DNA of 64,000 nt. Origin: Actinomycetes bacterium. GTDB taxonomy: Bacteria > Actinomycetota > Acidimicrobiia > Acidimicrobiales > RAAP-2. The notes beneath the pieces were generated by a model. It was not told the origin of the DNA. It searched no databases and worked only from the letters and a program-made list of their open reading frames with translations. Below, in pieces: positions 46,626 to 55,365 of the stretch. The stretch is from assembly GCA_021779855.1 (NCBI GenBank), contig JAJXZW010000011.1, positions 1 through 64,000 on the forward strand, written 5' to 3'. Both the position numbers and the translations under genes were made by a program. Positions within the stretch are counted from its first letter, which is position 1. Each line of letters opens with the position of its first letter.

Positions 46626-47135
46626 GTGGACCTCTCGCCCTCGGGCCTGTGGCGATGGGGCCACACCCATCGGGGGCGCACGTTCGTGCGCTACACCACC
46701 ACCTCGGCGATCACCACGGCGATCTCGCTCAGCGCCGTCTCGCTCCTCTACGGGCTCCGGATCATCCCCGGGGTCCTGTGGGCGACCCTGACGGGCAACC
46801 TCATCGGCATGATCCCCGCCTACAACCTGAACCGGCGCTGGGCGTGGGGCAAGCGCGGCCGGAGCGCCCTGCGCGCCGAGGTGCTGCCGTTCTTCCTCAT
46901 GTCGGCGATGGGCATCGCCTTCAGCCAGGTGGGCGCGCTCTGGGCCCGCCAGGAGGTGCGCACCCACGCCTGGGCCCACATCGTCAACACCGGGCTCGTG
47001 ACCGGCACGAACCTCGTCTGCTTCGGTGTCTTCTGGGTGCTCAAGCTCCTCGTCTTCAACCGGATCTTCCACGTGCGCGAGCTGGCCGAGTTCGACCGCA
47101 CCCTGGGCGACGACGAGCTAGCGGGACGGGCCTAG
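46626..47135 (+). CDS. GtrA-like four-helix membrane protein (copy 2)
   Basis: A 169-residue paralogue of the preceding gene; both share VRY-x5-ITTA, GNLI-x3-PAY-x-LNR-x-W-x-WGKRGRS, FSQVGA-x-WAR and VTGTNL-x-CFG. A tandem duplication is the obvious origin, and the products could form a hetero-oligomer. GTG 46626 follows the first gene's TAG by 2 nt with no ribosome site of its own, so reinitiation is likely. Confidence 0.78.
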   Translation: MDLSPSGLWRWGHTHRGRTFVRYTTTSAITTAISLSAVSLLYGLRIIPGVLWATLTGNLIGMIPAYNLNRRWAWGKRGRSALRAEVLPFFLMSAMGIAFSQVGALWARQEVRTHAWAHIVNTGLVTGTNLVCFGVFWVLKLLVFNRIFHVRELAEFDRTLGDDELAGRA

Positions 47136-47163
47136 GGCGGCGACCCGTCCCTCGGGCGGCTTC

Positions 47164-47910
47164 TCAGCCCAGGTTGAACACGACGGTCACGGTCGTCGAC
47201 ACGGTCTTCTTGATCGTGGTCGTGTCGTAGACGCCACCGCTCGAGACCGCGACCGAGCCGACCGCGTTCACCTGGAAGGGGCCGTCGCGCGCGCTGCGCA
47301 CCGAGCCGACCGATCCACCGGTGGCCGAGACGAGCGCGATGGCCCGGGCCTTGGCGTTGCGCATGGCGGCGGCGATGAGCCGCGGGCGCAGGGCGCCCAG
47401 GTCGCCGACGAGGTACTGCGGGCCCGACGACGAGATGTTCGCCCCCGTCTCGAGCACGGTGCCGATGTTCTGGCTCAGGTGCGCGACGAGCCGGACGTCT
47501 CTGGAGGTGAGGGTCACGTTCCGGCTCGCCTGGTAGTTGAGGATCCGACCCGTCGGGTTGCCGTTCACGTACTGGAGGTTGGGCGACGTCGAGACGCCGC
47601 TCAGCGCGAGCGTCGAGGTGTTGACGCCGCCGGCGCGGAGGTACGCGGTGAGGGCGTCGACGTCGTGGGCCACCATCGCCACGGCCTCCCGGGCCGTCGC
47701 CGCCGTCTCCTGGGCGGTCAACGACCAGACGGCCTGGTCAGCGGAGACGTTCGTCCCGGCCTCGCCGGTGACGGTGAGACCCGTGACGCTCCCGCGCACC
47801 GACACTCCCCGGCCGACCGCGACGAGCCCGACGACCAGGGCCACCGAGACCAGCAGCGAGCTCACGACGAGGGGCGTCCCCCGAGGTAGTCGAGGTGGGG
47901 ACGCGTCCAT
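47164..47910 (-). CDS. SIMPL-domain (DUF541) exported protein
   Basis: A 248-residue protein with one N-terminal membrane segment or signal (about 13-33) and a SIMPL/DUF541 domain: VTGLTVTGEAGTNVSADQAV, SGVSTSPNLQYVNGNPTGRI, YQASRNVTLTSRD and AMRNAKARAIALVSATGG. Proteins of this family sit in the periplasm or outside the membrane and form oligomers; their role is poorly known. ATG 47910 lies 6 nt after TAGCCT (47922-47917), leaderless. Confidence 0.82.
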   Translation of the reverse strand: MDASPPRLPRGTPLVVSSLLVSVALVVGLVAVGRGVSVRGSVTGLTVTGEAGTNVSADQAVWSLTAQETAATAREAVAMVAHDVDALTAYLRAGGVNTSTLALSGVSTSPNLQYVNGNPTGRILNYQASRNVTLTSRDVRLVAHLSQNIGTVLETGANISSSGPQYLVGDLGALRPRLIAAAMRNAKARAIALVSATGGSVGSVRSARDGPFQVNAVGSVAVSSGGVYDTTTIKKTVSTTVTVVFNLG

Positions 47911-48023
47911 CCGCCGAGGCTATCCCGCGTCCGTCGACGGGTCGGGGTGAGGGCCGCCGGACCCGGTGGACGGGCCCCGGGTCCGCCCGAGCTCGAGGCT
48001 CAGACGCGACCCGACAACGTGTA

Positions 48024-48512
48024 TCAGTCGCGGAAGTTCGTGAACTGCAGGGGGACCTCGAGGTCGGCCTCCTTGAGCGCCTGGATGACCCGTTGGAGGT
48101 CGTCGCGCTGCTTGCCGGCCACCCGGACCTGGTCGCCCTGGATCGAGGAGCTGACCCCCTTGAGGCCGAGGTCCTTCACCAGCTTGTTGATCCGCTTGCC
48201 CACGTCCTGGCCGATCCCGGCGCGCAGCGCCACCTTCTGGCGGGCGCTCTGGTGGCTGGCCTCCTCGACCGAGCGGGGGTCGAGGGCCTTCAGGGACACC
48301 TGCCGCTTGACCATCTTCTCTTCGAGCAGCTGGTAGAGGGCGCGGAGGCGGTCCTCGGTCGAGGCCGAGAGGGTCAGCTCCTTCTCGGAGAAGTCGATCC
48401 GGGCGTCGGTCCCCTTGAAGTCGAAGCGGGTGGAGGCCTCGCGGTTGGCCTGGTCGACCGCGTTGCGCACCTCTTGGAGGTCGATCTCGCTCACGACGTC
48501 GAAAGTGGGCAT
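48024..48512 (-). CDS. yajQ: YajQ-family nucleotide-binding protein
   Basis: A 162-residue protein with two ferredoxin-like folds. It starts MPTFDVVSEIDLQEVRNAVD and includes TRFDFKGTDARID, LKALDPRSVEEAS and QGDQVRVAGKQRDDLQRVIQ, all typical of YajQ. Xanthomonas YajQ binds cyclic di-GMP; binding by this protein is not shown. ATG 48512 is 6 nt after TACCAT (48524-48519), leaderless. Confidence 0.93.
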   Translation of the reverse strand: MPTFDVVSEIDLQEVRNAVDQANREASTRFDFKGTDARIDFSEKELTLSASTEDRLRALYQLLEEKMVKRQVSLKALDPRSVEEASHQSARQKVALRAGIGQDVGKRINKLVKDLGLKGVSSSIQGDQVRVAGKQRDDLQRVIQALKEADLEVPLQFTNFRD

Positions 48513-48573
48513 GGGTGCATGGTAGGCGGCGAGCCGAATGGCCCGGGCCCGCGCTGCGGGTAGGATTCTGCGC

Positions 48574-48658
48574 GGGTCGGTGCCCGAGTGGCCAATGGGA
48601 TCTGGCTGTAAACCAGACGGCGTAGCCTACGGGGGTTCGAATCCCTCCCGGCCCACCA
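48574..48658 (+). tRNA. tRNA-Tyr (GTA)
   Basis: An 85-nt class II tRNA with encoded CCA. Acceptor GGGTCGG/CCGGCCC and discriminator A. The anticodon loop CTGTAAA gives GTA. The long variable arm (ACGGCGTAGCCTACG region) fits bacterial tRNA-Tyr. A TAGGAT -10-like box lies at 48561-48566, close upstream. Confidence 0.95.
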
Positions 48659-48726
48659 CGGAGCCCGGCTCGCCCGGGCCGGCGCGCCCCGGCGGCACTA
48701 CGGTGTCGGGCGGCGAGAGGAGAGGC

Positions 48727-50349
48727 GTGAGGCGGATCGGGGCGTGGGCGCGGGCGGTGCGTCACACCTACGAGCGGCTCGCCTCGGGCTTCGAGTCGGG
48801 TGTCCAGCTCCTCGAGCGGCGCTACACCCCCCTCGGGCGCTTCAACCCGGGGCCCTTCGAGGGGTGGGGCTTCCTCTGGCGGCCGGCCCTCCAGGGGTTC
48901 GTGGCCATGTGCCTCATCCTCGCGGGCTCGTCGTTCACCAACTCGCCCTTCAAGCTGGACATGGCCGGCACCTGGTTCTTCGGCGAGCCGTCGTCGGCCC
49001 AGACGGGCACGCCCTCGACGACCAAGTACATGCTCTCGGTGGTGCTCGTCTACGGCGGGCTCCTGCTGCTGATGCGGGTCTGGCTGCGCCTGGCCGAGAT
49101 CGTGAGGCTCCACCACGGCGCCAGCCTGCGCCGGCTGTGGTGGACGCTGTTGCTGTGGGCCGCGCCCATGGTCGTGGCCCCGCCGCTCTTCTCGCGCGAC
49201 GTCTTCTCCTACGCGGCCCAGGGCGAGATGACCGCCCATCACCTGAACCCCTACTTCCTCGGGCCGTTCTCGCTCGGCTCGACCCCCTACCTCAACCCCG
49301 TCGACCCGCTGTGGTGGAACACCCCGGCCCCCTACGGCCCCTTCTTCCTCTGGATCGACGGGGCGATCGACCGGCTGACCCTGCACAACCCGCTGGCCAC
49401 GGTGGTGGGGCTGCGCCTGCTGGAGGTGGCCGCGGTCGCCCTCATCGGCGTGGGCGTGGTCATGCTCGCTCGGGGGCTCGGCCGCGACCCCGGCGAGGCG
49501 TTCGTCCTGGCCGCCCTCAACCCGCTGATCCTGCTCACCATCGTCGGCGGCGCCCACAACGACGGGCTCATGACGGGGCTCCTGGTGGTGGGCCTCGGCT
49601 TCGCCGTGAACCGACGTCCGTGGTGGGCCCTGTTCTTCGTCTCGCTGGCCACCGCGGTGAAGGCCCCGGCCGCCATCGGCCTGGCGTTCGTCGCCTGGAA
49701 CTGGCTGCCCCCCGACGCGCCGCTCAAGCAGCGCCTGCAGCCCTTCGCCGCCGGGGGGCTCGTGGCGGGGGCCGTCCTGCTCGTCTCGTCCTACCTCTCG
49801 GGGTTCGGCTTCGGGTGGGTGCGCAACCTGCTCACCCCCGGGACGGTGCGCTCGTGGGCGGCGCCGGCGACGGCCGTGGGGATGGCGGGTGGCAACCTGC
49901 TGCACGCGGTGGGACTCCACATGGTCTCGGTCACCGCGACCATCGGGGCGGCCCGGCTCGTGGGGCTCGTCGCCGCGACGGCCCTGACCCTCTGGCTGCT
50001 CTGGCGATCGGGGGAGAGGGGCTGGGTGCGCTCGCTCGGGGTGTCGCTGGTCCTGTTCGTCGAGCTCGGCCCGGTCGTCCAGCCCTGGTACCTGTCCTGG
50101 GGCCTCGTGGTGCTCGCGGCGAGCTACCGCGGCCGCGAGCACTTCTGGCTGCTGCTGCTCGCGATCACCGGCCCCTTCATCGGCCTGCCCGGCGGGCGGA
50201 ACCTGCTCTCGGACCTGGTGCACTCGAACCCGTTGCTCATCGCGCTCGCCGTCGCGATCCTCGGTGGGGTGCTGGTGCTGCCGCTCGGGCGCTGGACCCA
50301 GTGGTCGTGGCCCGAGCGCGTGGGTGCCCTCGAGCTCGAGCCGGCCTAG
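48727..50349 (+). CDS. MptB-like polyprenol-phosphomannose mannosyltransferase (GT-C fold)
   Basis: A 540-residue protein with about 13 membrane helices. FSRDVFSYAAQGEMTAHHLN followed by PYFLGPF, then WWNTPAPYGPFFLWIDGAID, matches the outward loop of MptB/MptA-type GT-C enzymes, whose catalytic acid is the Asp in SRDVFSY. Later motifs are LNPLILLTIVGGAHNDGLM and VVQPWYLSWGLVVL. These enzymes extend lipomannan-like glycolipids from polyprenyl-phosphomannose on the outer face of the membrane. GTG 48727 has AGGAG upstream. Exact linkage unknown. Confidence 0.8.
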   Translation: MRRIGAWARAVRHTYERLASGFESGVQLLERRYTPLGRFNPGPFEGWGFLWRPALQGFVAMCLILAGSSFTNSPFKLDMAGTWFFGEPSSAQTGTPSTTKYMLSVVLVYGGLLLLMRVWLRLAEIVRLHHGASLRRLWWTLLLWAAPMVVAPPLFSRDVFSYAAQGEMTAHHLNPYFLGPFSLGSTPYLNPVDPLWWNTPAPYGPFFLWIDGAIDRLTLHNPLATVVGLRLLEVAAVALIGVGVVMLARGLGRDPGEAFVLAALNPLILLTIVGGAHNDGLMTGLLVVGLGFAVNRRPWWALFFVSLATAVKAPAAIGLAFVAWNWLPPDAPLKQRLQPFAAGGLVAGAVLLVSSYLSGFGFGWVRNLLTPGTVRSWAAPATAVGMAGGNLLHAVGLHMVSVTATIGAARLVGLVAATALTLWLLWRSGERGWVRSLGVSLVLFVELGPVVQPWYLSWGLVVLAASYRGREHFWLLLLAITGPFIGLPGGRNLLSDLVHSNPLLIALAVAILGGVLVLPLGRWTQWSWPERVGALELEPA

Positions 50350-50876
50350 CGGCGCTCGCGCGTCACGTACTGGTACTCAACGACGTCGAGCCACTGGCCG
50401 TGCTTGCGCCCCACCTCGATCTCGGTGCCGACCAGGGAGAACCCGCACTTCTCGTGGAGCCGGATCGATCCGGCGTTCTCACCCACGATCCGCGCGATCA
50501 CCGAGTGGAAGCCGTAGCGCTGGACGAGCTCGAGCAGGTCATTGAGCACGAGCTCGCCCACGCCCCGGCCCCGGGCGCGCCGGTGCACGTAGACCGAGTT
50601 CTCCACGGTCGTGGCGTAGGCCGGGCGCTCGCGGAAGGGCGAGACCGAGGCGAAGCCCACGACGGGCTCGCCCCGGGCCCCGGGCTCGCCGGCGTCGTCC
50701 TCGTCGTCCACCACGACCAGGCACGGGTGGGTCCCCTGGTGGGCGGCGATCCAGTGGCGGTGCTCGTCGAGGGTGCGGGGCACCAGGTCGAACGAGACGG
50801 TCGTCTCGAGGACCTCGGGGTTGAGGATGGCCATGAGGGCCGGCGCGTCGTCGAGCTCGACGAGCCGAGTCCTCAT
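50346..50876 (-). CDS. GNAT-family N-acetyltransferase (phosphinothricin acetyltransferase-like)
   Basis: A 176-residue acetyltransferase. Residues 10-30 (LMAILNPEVLETTVSFDLVP) and the acetyl-CoA loop SVYVHRRARGRGVGELVLND fit the PAT/YncA branch, with VIARIVGENAGSIRLHEKCG near the end. It may acetylate an amino acid or a toxic amine. ATG 50876 is 6 nt after TACCCT (50888-50883), leaderless. Stop shared as CTAG with the mannosyltransferase. Confidence 0.87.
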   Translation of the reverse strand: MRTRLVELDDAPALMAILNPEVLETTVSFDLVPRTLDEHRHWIAAHQGTHPCLVVVDDEDDAGEPGARGEPVVGFASVSPFRERPAYATTVENSVYVHRRARGRGVGELVLNDLLELVQRYGFHSVIARIVGENAGSIRLHEKCGFSLVGTEIEVGRKHGQWLDVVEYQYVTRERR

Positions 50877-50957
50877 CCGCCCAGGGTAACCCGGGCGGCG
50901 GCGGTGGATTGGCCCCGGGGGGACGGGGTAGACTGACCCCTCGCGGCGGAGCCGCGC

Positions 50958-51029
<72 letters not shown>

Positions 51030-51034
51030 CGCCA

Positions 51035-51111
51035 GGCGGCGTAGCTCAGGTGGTTAGAGCACACGGCTCATAATCGTGGTGTCGAGGGTTCGACTCCCTC
51101 CGCCGCTACCA
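51035..51111 (+). tRNA. tRNA-Met (CAT)
   Basis: A 77-nt tRNA with encoded CCA. Acceptor GGCGGCG/CGCCGCT (terminal G-U pair), anticodon stem CACGG/TCGTG with loop CTCATAA giving CAT. The paired first position makes it an elongator Met rather than initiator; a tRNA-Ile2 with modified C34 cannot be excluded from sequence. Confidence 0.92.
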
Positions 51112-51143
51112 GGCGTGAAGTGCAACGGACGTAGGAGGCCCCG

Positions 51144-51308
51144 ATGGCGAAGAACGAGAAGCGCGTCCAGGTGACCCTGGCCTGCGAGGAGTGCAAGCGC
51201 CGCAACTACATCACCACGAAGAACAAGCTGAACGACCGCGAGCGCATCGAGATGCGCAAGTTCTGCTCGTGGGAGCGGCGCCACACGCTCCACAAGGAGA
51301 CCCGCTAG
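51144..51308 (+). CDS. rpmG: 50S ribosomal protein L33
   Basis: A 54-residue ribosomal protein, [20 protein letters not shown] then [20 protein letters not shown] and [20 protein letters not shown] lies 7 nt before ATG. The first zinc pair (CEEC) is intact, but the second, normally C-P-R-C, reads C-S-W-E, so one zinc ligand is missing. The gene follows tRNA-Thr and tRNA-Met, a common setting ahead of secE. Confidence 0.93.
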   Translation: MAKNEKRVQVTLACEECKRRNYITTKNKLNDRERIEMRKFCSWERRHTLHKETR

Positions 51309-51853
51309 CCCCGGGGGCCGGGGCCCTCCCCGTCCGTGACGGCCGAGCCGTAACGGTGGGGGGTCGACCGCCCTTCACGGTGCGCTGATCCGCCGGCCGC
51401 GGAGCCGCGGCCATGACACCACACCCGCACCGCGTCATCGCCCGCCGGACCGCCGGCCGTCGCGCGGGGGGCGTCGCCCTCGGGCCGGCCGTCCCCTCGC
51501 CGGCCGAGGCCGCCTCGAGCCCCCGGTTCGCCCCGTACGCCGCCCCCGGCCACGACCACGCCGCGGTGGGCGTCCACCGCGACGCCCCCGGGCTCAGACC
51601 CGGGACGACAGCTCGACCGGCCCGCGCCTCGGGCGGATCGAGGCCGACGGCAACTACCCCAGGGGGCGTGCCGTGGGTCGACGGCGCGCGACGTCGCCCT
51701 CACCGGGCGGGGCTACGGGCACGTCGTGGCACGGGGAGGGGATCGAGCCGACGCGGGTATTCTCGACCCGTCGGCACGAGCGCGACGCCCGGGTCGGGGC
51801 GGGGCTCGCCCCGAGGGCTGCTTGGTCCTCGACGCCGGCGCGGAGGACGCCCC
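51309..51853. other. Gene-free GC-rich stretch
   Basis: No gene supported. A 17-nt perfect hairpin-like palindrome, GGCCGCGGAGCCGCGGCC, lies near 51396-51413. Plus-strand scraps (LGRIEADGNYPRG; YGHVVARGGDRADAGILDPS near 51708-51767) might be debris of a lost gene but cannot be assigned. Confidence 0.3.
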
Positions 51854-52618
51854 ATGATCGGTGCCGTGAACGGCTCCACCACAGCGATAGTCCTGGTCGG
51901 TGCGGTCTTCTTGGCGGCGGCCGTCGAGATGGTCGAGGCCCTGACGATCGTGCTCGCGGTCGGTCACACCCGCGGCTGGCGCACGGCCCTCGAGGGGACG
52001 GGCGTCGCCGTCCTCGCCCTGGCGGCCCTGGTGGCGGTGCTGGGGCCGGCCCTGGTGCACGTCCCCTTGAGCGTGTTGCGCCTGGTGGTGGGGGTGGTCC
52101 TTTTGATCTTCGGCCTCCAGTGGCTGCGCAAGGCGGTCCTGCGCTCGGCCGGGATCAAGGCCAAGCACGACGAGGACGCGATCTACGCCGAGATGACCGC
52201 CCGCCTCGCTGTCACCGGGGAGCGGCCGCCGCGGGACCGGGTGGCCTTCGTGGTGGCCTTCAAGGGGGTCTTCCTGGAGGGCCTCGAGATCGTGGTCGCC
52301 GTCTTGACCCTGGGCACCTCGGCCCACCGCCTGGGGCTCGCCGCGACGACGGCCGCGGTGGCCGTCGTCGTCGTCGCGCTGGCCGGGGCGCTCGTCGCCC
52401 GACAGCTCTCCGCGGTGCCCGAGAACGCCATGAAGATGGCCGTCGGGATCATGCTCGTGAGCTACGGGACCTTCTGGACCGGCGAGGGGCTCAAGGTCCG
52501 CTGGCCCGGGGGCGACGTCATGATCGCCGGCCTGGTCGTCGTCTACGCCCTGGCGTCCGCGCTCGTGGTGCGGCTCCTCGCCCCGGGCGCGCGCGAGCCG
52601 GTGGGGGCCCCGCGGTGA
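51854..52618 (+). CDS. COG4280-type membrane protein (TMEM165/UPF0016-like)
   Basis: A 254-residue protein with six or seven membrane segments. FLAAAVEMVEALTIVLAVGH holds an E-x-V-E-A motif, and the second half repeats it as AFKGVFLEGLEIVVAVLTLG, so the protein looks like an internal duplication of the kind seen in cation exchangers of the UPF0016 superfamily. LLIFGLQWLRKAVLRSAG is highly conserved in this family. Ion specificity unknown. ATG 51854 has GGAGG 7 nt upstream; its TGA overlaps the next gene's GTG. Confidence 0.7.
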   Translation: MIGAVNGSTTAIVLVGAVFLAAAVEMVEALTIVLAVGHTRGWRTALEGTGVAVLALAALVAVLGPALVHVPLSVLRLVVGVVLLIFGLQWLRKAVLRSAGIKAKHDEDAIYAEMTARLAVTGERPPRDRVAFVVAFKGVFLEGLEIVVAVLTLGTSAHRLGLAATTAAVAVVVVALAGALVARQLSAVPENAMKMAVGIMLVSYGTFWTGEGLKVRWPGGDVMIAGLVVVYALASALVVRLLAPGAREPVGAPR

Positions 52619-52863
52619 ACCCCTTCCCCCGCGACGACAAGCCCCGGGCCGCCCGGCTCCTCGCGGGCTTCGGCCGGTTCTGGTGGGACTTCCTCGTGGG
52701 CGACACCCCCGAGATCACGCTGTCGGTGGTCGGGATCGTGGGCGTGACGGCGCTCCTGCGCGACGTGGCCCACGCGAACGTCGCGGCCTACGTGGCCCTC
52801 GTCGTGTTGAGCGTGGCGGCGCTCGCCCTCTCGGCCGCCCGGGCGCGGTCCCGGCGCGGCTGA
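52615..52863 (+). CDS. Small two-helix membrane protein
   Basis: An 82-residue protein starting at GTG 52615 within the upstream stop. Two hydrophobic segments (about 34-50 and 56-74: EITLSVVGIVGVTALL and VAAYVALVVLSVAALALSAA) follow a soluble start RFWWDFLVGDTPE. The W-W-D-F-L-V-G-D-T-P-E motif is shared by small proteins encoded next to COG4280 genes. Probably a partner of the preceding membrane protein. Confidence 0.65.
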   Translation: MNPFPRDDKPRAARLLAGFGRFWWDFLVGDTPEITLSVVGIVGVTALLRDVAHANVAAYVALVVLSVAALALSAARARSRRG

Positions 52864-52934
52864 CGCCGGGGACCGGGCCCCCCGGGGGTGTTAGGATGGA
52901 CCTCCCTGGGGGGCGCTCACCGAGCGCCTCCCGT

Positions 52935-53007
52935 AGGGCAGTGGCTCAATTGGTAGAGCACCGGTCTCCAAAACCGGCGGTTGGGGGTTCGAGTCCCTCC
53001 TGCCCTG
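52935..53007 (+). tRNA. tRNA-Trp (CCA)
   Basis: A 73-nt tRNA. Acceptor AGGGCAG/CTGCCCT, discriminator G. The anticodon stem CCGGT/ACCGG encloses CTCCAAA, anticodon CCA. It sits directly before secE, a setting conserved in many bacteria. A TAGGAT box is at 52892-52897. Confidence 0.95.
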
Positions 53008-53038
53008 CCCGGGGCGGAGAAGCGTAGAAGAGACCGAG

Positions 53039-53338
53039 ATGAACCGCGAACAGAAGCGCATGTTGCAGCGACAGGGCCAGATGGGGGCCGACGGCTCCGC
53101 CGGCTCGCGGCGCACGTCGGTCGAGGACGTCCAGCGCCGTCGCTCGAGCGAGCGCACCCGCCCGCGCGACTTCGTCCGCCAGGTCCGCGAGGAGATGCGC
53201 CAGGTCGCCTGGCCGGTCCGGCCCGAGGTCGTCAACTACACCGCGGTCGTCCTGTTCGTGCTGGTCTTCATGACCGCTCTCATCTTCGGGCTCGGCGTGG
53301 GCTCGGAGAAGTTCGTCTCGTTCCTCTTCACCAAGTAG
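53039..53338 (+). CDS. secE: Preprotein translocase subunit SecE
   Basis: A 99-residue SecE. An unusually long basic cytoplasmic start (about 1-40) precedes RDFVRQVREEMRQVAWPVRP, the conserved amphipathic helix, and one transmembrane segment (about 68-92). It stabilises SecY in the Sec channel. First gene of the tRNA-Trp-secE-nusG-rplK-rplA run. Confidence 0.95.
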   Translation: MNREQKRMLQRQGQMGADGSAGSRRTSVEDVQRRRSSERTRPRDFVRQVREEMRQVAWPVRPEVVNYTAVVLFVLVFMTALIFGLGVGSEKFVSFLFTK

Positions 53339-53343
53339 GCGCC

Positions 53344-54006
53344 GTGTCCGACCTCGAGACCCCCATCGACGACGCCCCCGTGGACCTCGACCCGGTCACC
53401 GGCGAGCCCCTCGAGGGGGCCGAGGGCGTCGAGCCCGAGATCGAGAGCGCCTTCGACCGCCCGGGGCGCTGGTACATCGTGCACACCTTCGCCGGCCACG
53501 AGCAGAAGGTCATCTCGGCGCTCAACAACATCGTCAAGAGCCGTGAGCTGGGCGAGCAGATCTACGAGATCTACCTCCCCGAGGAGGACGTCACCGAGTT
53601 CAAGGGCGGCAAGAAGGTCACCGTCGCCAAGCGGATGTTCCCCAGCTACCTCCTGGTGCGCTGCGAGCCCGACCCGGAGATCTTCTACGTGATCGCCTCG
53701 ACCCCCGGGGTGACGGGCTTCGTCGGCGCCGAGAAGACCAAGCCGACGGCGCTGACCCGCCGCGAGGTCGACAACATTATCCGGCCCAAGATCGAGGGCG
53801 TCGAGCAGCCGGTCGCCAAGCGCCGGATGCCGACCCACGAGTTCGAGGTCAACGACACCGTCCAGATCAAGTCCGGCCCCTTCGCGACCTTCTCGGGCCA
53901 CGTGGCCGAGATCAACGAGGACCAGCTCAAGGTCAAGGTCCTCGTCGACATCTTCGGCCGAGAGACCCCCGTGGAGCTCGACTTCACGCAGGTCACCAAG
54001 CTCTAG
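53344..54006 (+). CDS. nusG: Transcription termination/antitermination factor NusG
   Basis: A 220-residue NusG. An acidic N-terminal extension (about 1-40), the NGN domain ([55 protein letters not shown]), then a KOW domain ([20 protein letters not shown]). It couples RNA polymerase to Rho and ribosomes. GTG 53344, 5 nt after secE. Confidence 0.95.
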   Translation: MSDLETPIDDAPVDLDPVTGEPLEGAEGVEPEIESAFDRPGRWYIVHTFAGHEQKVISALNNIVKSRELGEQIYEIYLPEEDVTEFKGGKKVTVAKRMFPSYLLVRCEPDPEIFYVIASTPGVTGFVGAEKTKPTALTRREVDNIIRPKIEGVEQPVAKRRMPTHEFEVNDTVQIKSGPFATFSGHVAEINEDQLKVKVLVDIFGRETPVELDFTQVTKL

Positions 54007-54020
54007 ACAAGGAGAGTCCC

Positions 54021-54446
54021 ATGGCGAAGAAAGTCGTCGCCGTCGTCAAGATCCAGCTCGACGCCGGGAGCGCCACCCCGGCGCCCCCGGTGGGCACCGC
54101 CCTCGGGCCCCACGGCGTGCAGACCATGGAGTTCTGCAAGCAGTACAACGCGGCCACCGAGTCGATGCGCGGCACGGTCATCCCGGTCGAGATCTCGATC
54201 TACGAGGACCGCTCCTTCACCTTCATCCTGAAGACCCCGCCGACGCCGGTGCTGCTGCGCCAGGCGGCCGGCCTGGAGAAGGGCGCCCACATCGCCGGGC
54301 GCGAGACGGTGGCCACGGTCACCCTGGACCAGGTCGCCGAGATCGCCCAGACCAAGATGAAGGACCTCAACACCGACGACCTCGAGTCGGCCAAGCTCCA
54401 GGTCATGGGCACGGCGCGCTCGATGGGCATCGCGGTCGCGGGCTAG
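54021..54446 (+). CDS. rplK: 50S ribosomal protein L11
   Basis: A 141-residue L11. [20 protein letters not shown] and [20 protein letters not shown] are typical; this is the thiostrepton-binding GTPase-centre protein. AAGGAGAG lies before ATG. Full length, cotranscribed with rplA. Confidence 0.97.
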   Translation: MAKKVVAVVKIQLDAGSATPAPPVGTALGPHGVQTMEFCKQYNAATESMRGTVIPVEISIYEDRSFTFILKTPPTPVLLRQAAGLEKGAHIAGRETVATVTLDQVAEIAQTKMKDLNTDDLESAKLQVMGTARSMGIAVAG

Positions 54447-54454
54447 GAGAAGAG

Positions 54455-55174
54455 ATGAGACACGGCAAGAAGTACCGCAACGCCCTGGCCCAGGTCGACC
54501 GCGAGGAGCTCCTCGGGGTCGGCGAGGCGGTCGACAAGGTGAGGGCCCTCGCCACGGCGAAGTTCGACGAGACGGTCGAACTGGCGGTGCGCCTGGGCGT
54601 CGACCCGCGTCGCGCCGAGCAGATCGTGCGCGGCACCATCACGCTGCCGGCCGGCACCGGCAAGACCAACCGGGTGGCCGTCTTCGCCGCCGGCGAGGCG
54701 GCCCAGGCCGCCCGGGACGCCGGCGCCGACGTCGTGGGCGCCGACGACCTCGTCGAGCGCGTGCGCGGCGGGTTCCTCGACTTCGACGTGGCCATCGCCA
54801 CCCCGGACCTGATGGGCCTGGTCGGCGGGCTGGGCCGCGTGCTCGGGCCGCGCGGCCTGATGCCCAACCCCAAGACGGGCACCGTCACGGCCGACGTCGC
54901 CAAGGCCGTCACCGACTTCAAGGGCGGGCGGGTCGAGTACCGCACCGACAAGGTCGGCAACGTCCAGCTGCGCGTGGGCAAGGTGAGCTTCGCCCGCGAG
55001 GACCTCATCCGCAACGTGGTGGCCGTGGTGGACGAGCTGGTGCGCGTCAAGCCCGCCAGCTCCAAGGGCCGCTACGTGCTCAGCGTCACGGTCTCGTCGA
55101 CCATGGGCCCCGGGGTCAAGGTCGACCCGGCCCGGGCCCGGGAGCACGAGGAGTCCCTGGCCGGCTCGGTTTGA
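54455..55174 (+). CDS. rplA: 50S ribosomal protein L1
   Basis: A 239-residue L1 that forms the L1 stalk and represses the rplK-rplA m[37 protein letters not shown] and the C-terminal lobe [20 protein letters not shown] are present. GGAGAAGAG separates it from rplK. Its last codons overlap the rplJ promoter -35 box (55171-55176). Confidence 0.97.
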   Translation: MRHGKKYRNALAQVDREELLGVGEAVDKVRALATAKFDETVELAVRLGVDPRRAEQIVRGTITLPAGTGKTNRVAVFAAGEAAQAARDAGADVVGADDLVERVRGGFLDFDVAIATPDLMGLVGGLGRVLGPRGLMPNPKTGTVTADVAKAVTDFKGGRVEYRTDKVGNVQLRVGKVSFAREDLIRNVVAVVDELVRVKPASSKGRYVLSVTVSSTMGPGVKVDPARAREHEESLAGSV

Positions 55175-55200
55175 CCCGACCGACGCCCGGTGGCTAGGCT
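55171..55200 (+). promoter_or_regulatory. rplJL promoter
   Basis: TTGACC (55171-55176), 18 nt, TAGGCT (55195-55200). The -35 box covers the rplA stop codon, so rplJL has its own start even though it lies in the ribosomal-protein run. Confidence 0.7.
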
Positions 55201-55365
55201 GGGCGCCCGCACGATCCGTCGTGCCACAGAACGAAGAACGCCGAAGACATCCGGTGCGCGCGAGCGCCTAAGGGACGCCAGTCCGCCTGACGAGGGGTTC
55301 GAGCCTCGCCTCGTGCCCGGGTGCCTACGGCCCCGACAGAGCCGGTCGAACCGGCGGGAGGCGAG
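55201..55365 (+). promoter_or_regulatory. Ribosomal protein L10 leader
   Basis: The roughly 165-nt untranslated leader of rplJL. It contains GAAGAACGCCGAAGACATCC and CGCCTAAGGGACGCC, resembling the kink-turn/L10 binding element of the L10 leader family in actinobacteria. The L10-L12 complex would bind it and reduce translation. Start is inferred from the promoter; fold not computed. Confidence 0.65.

Noticed and set aside
53328-53537. Short minus-strand frames inside secE-nusG
   Set aside because: Shadows of highly conserved genes with no start signals.
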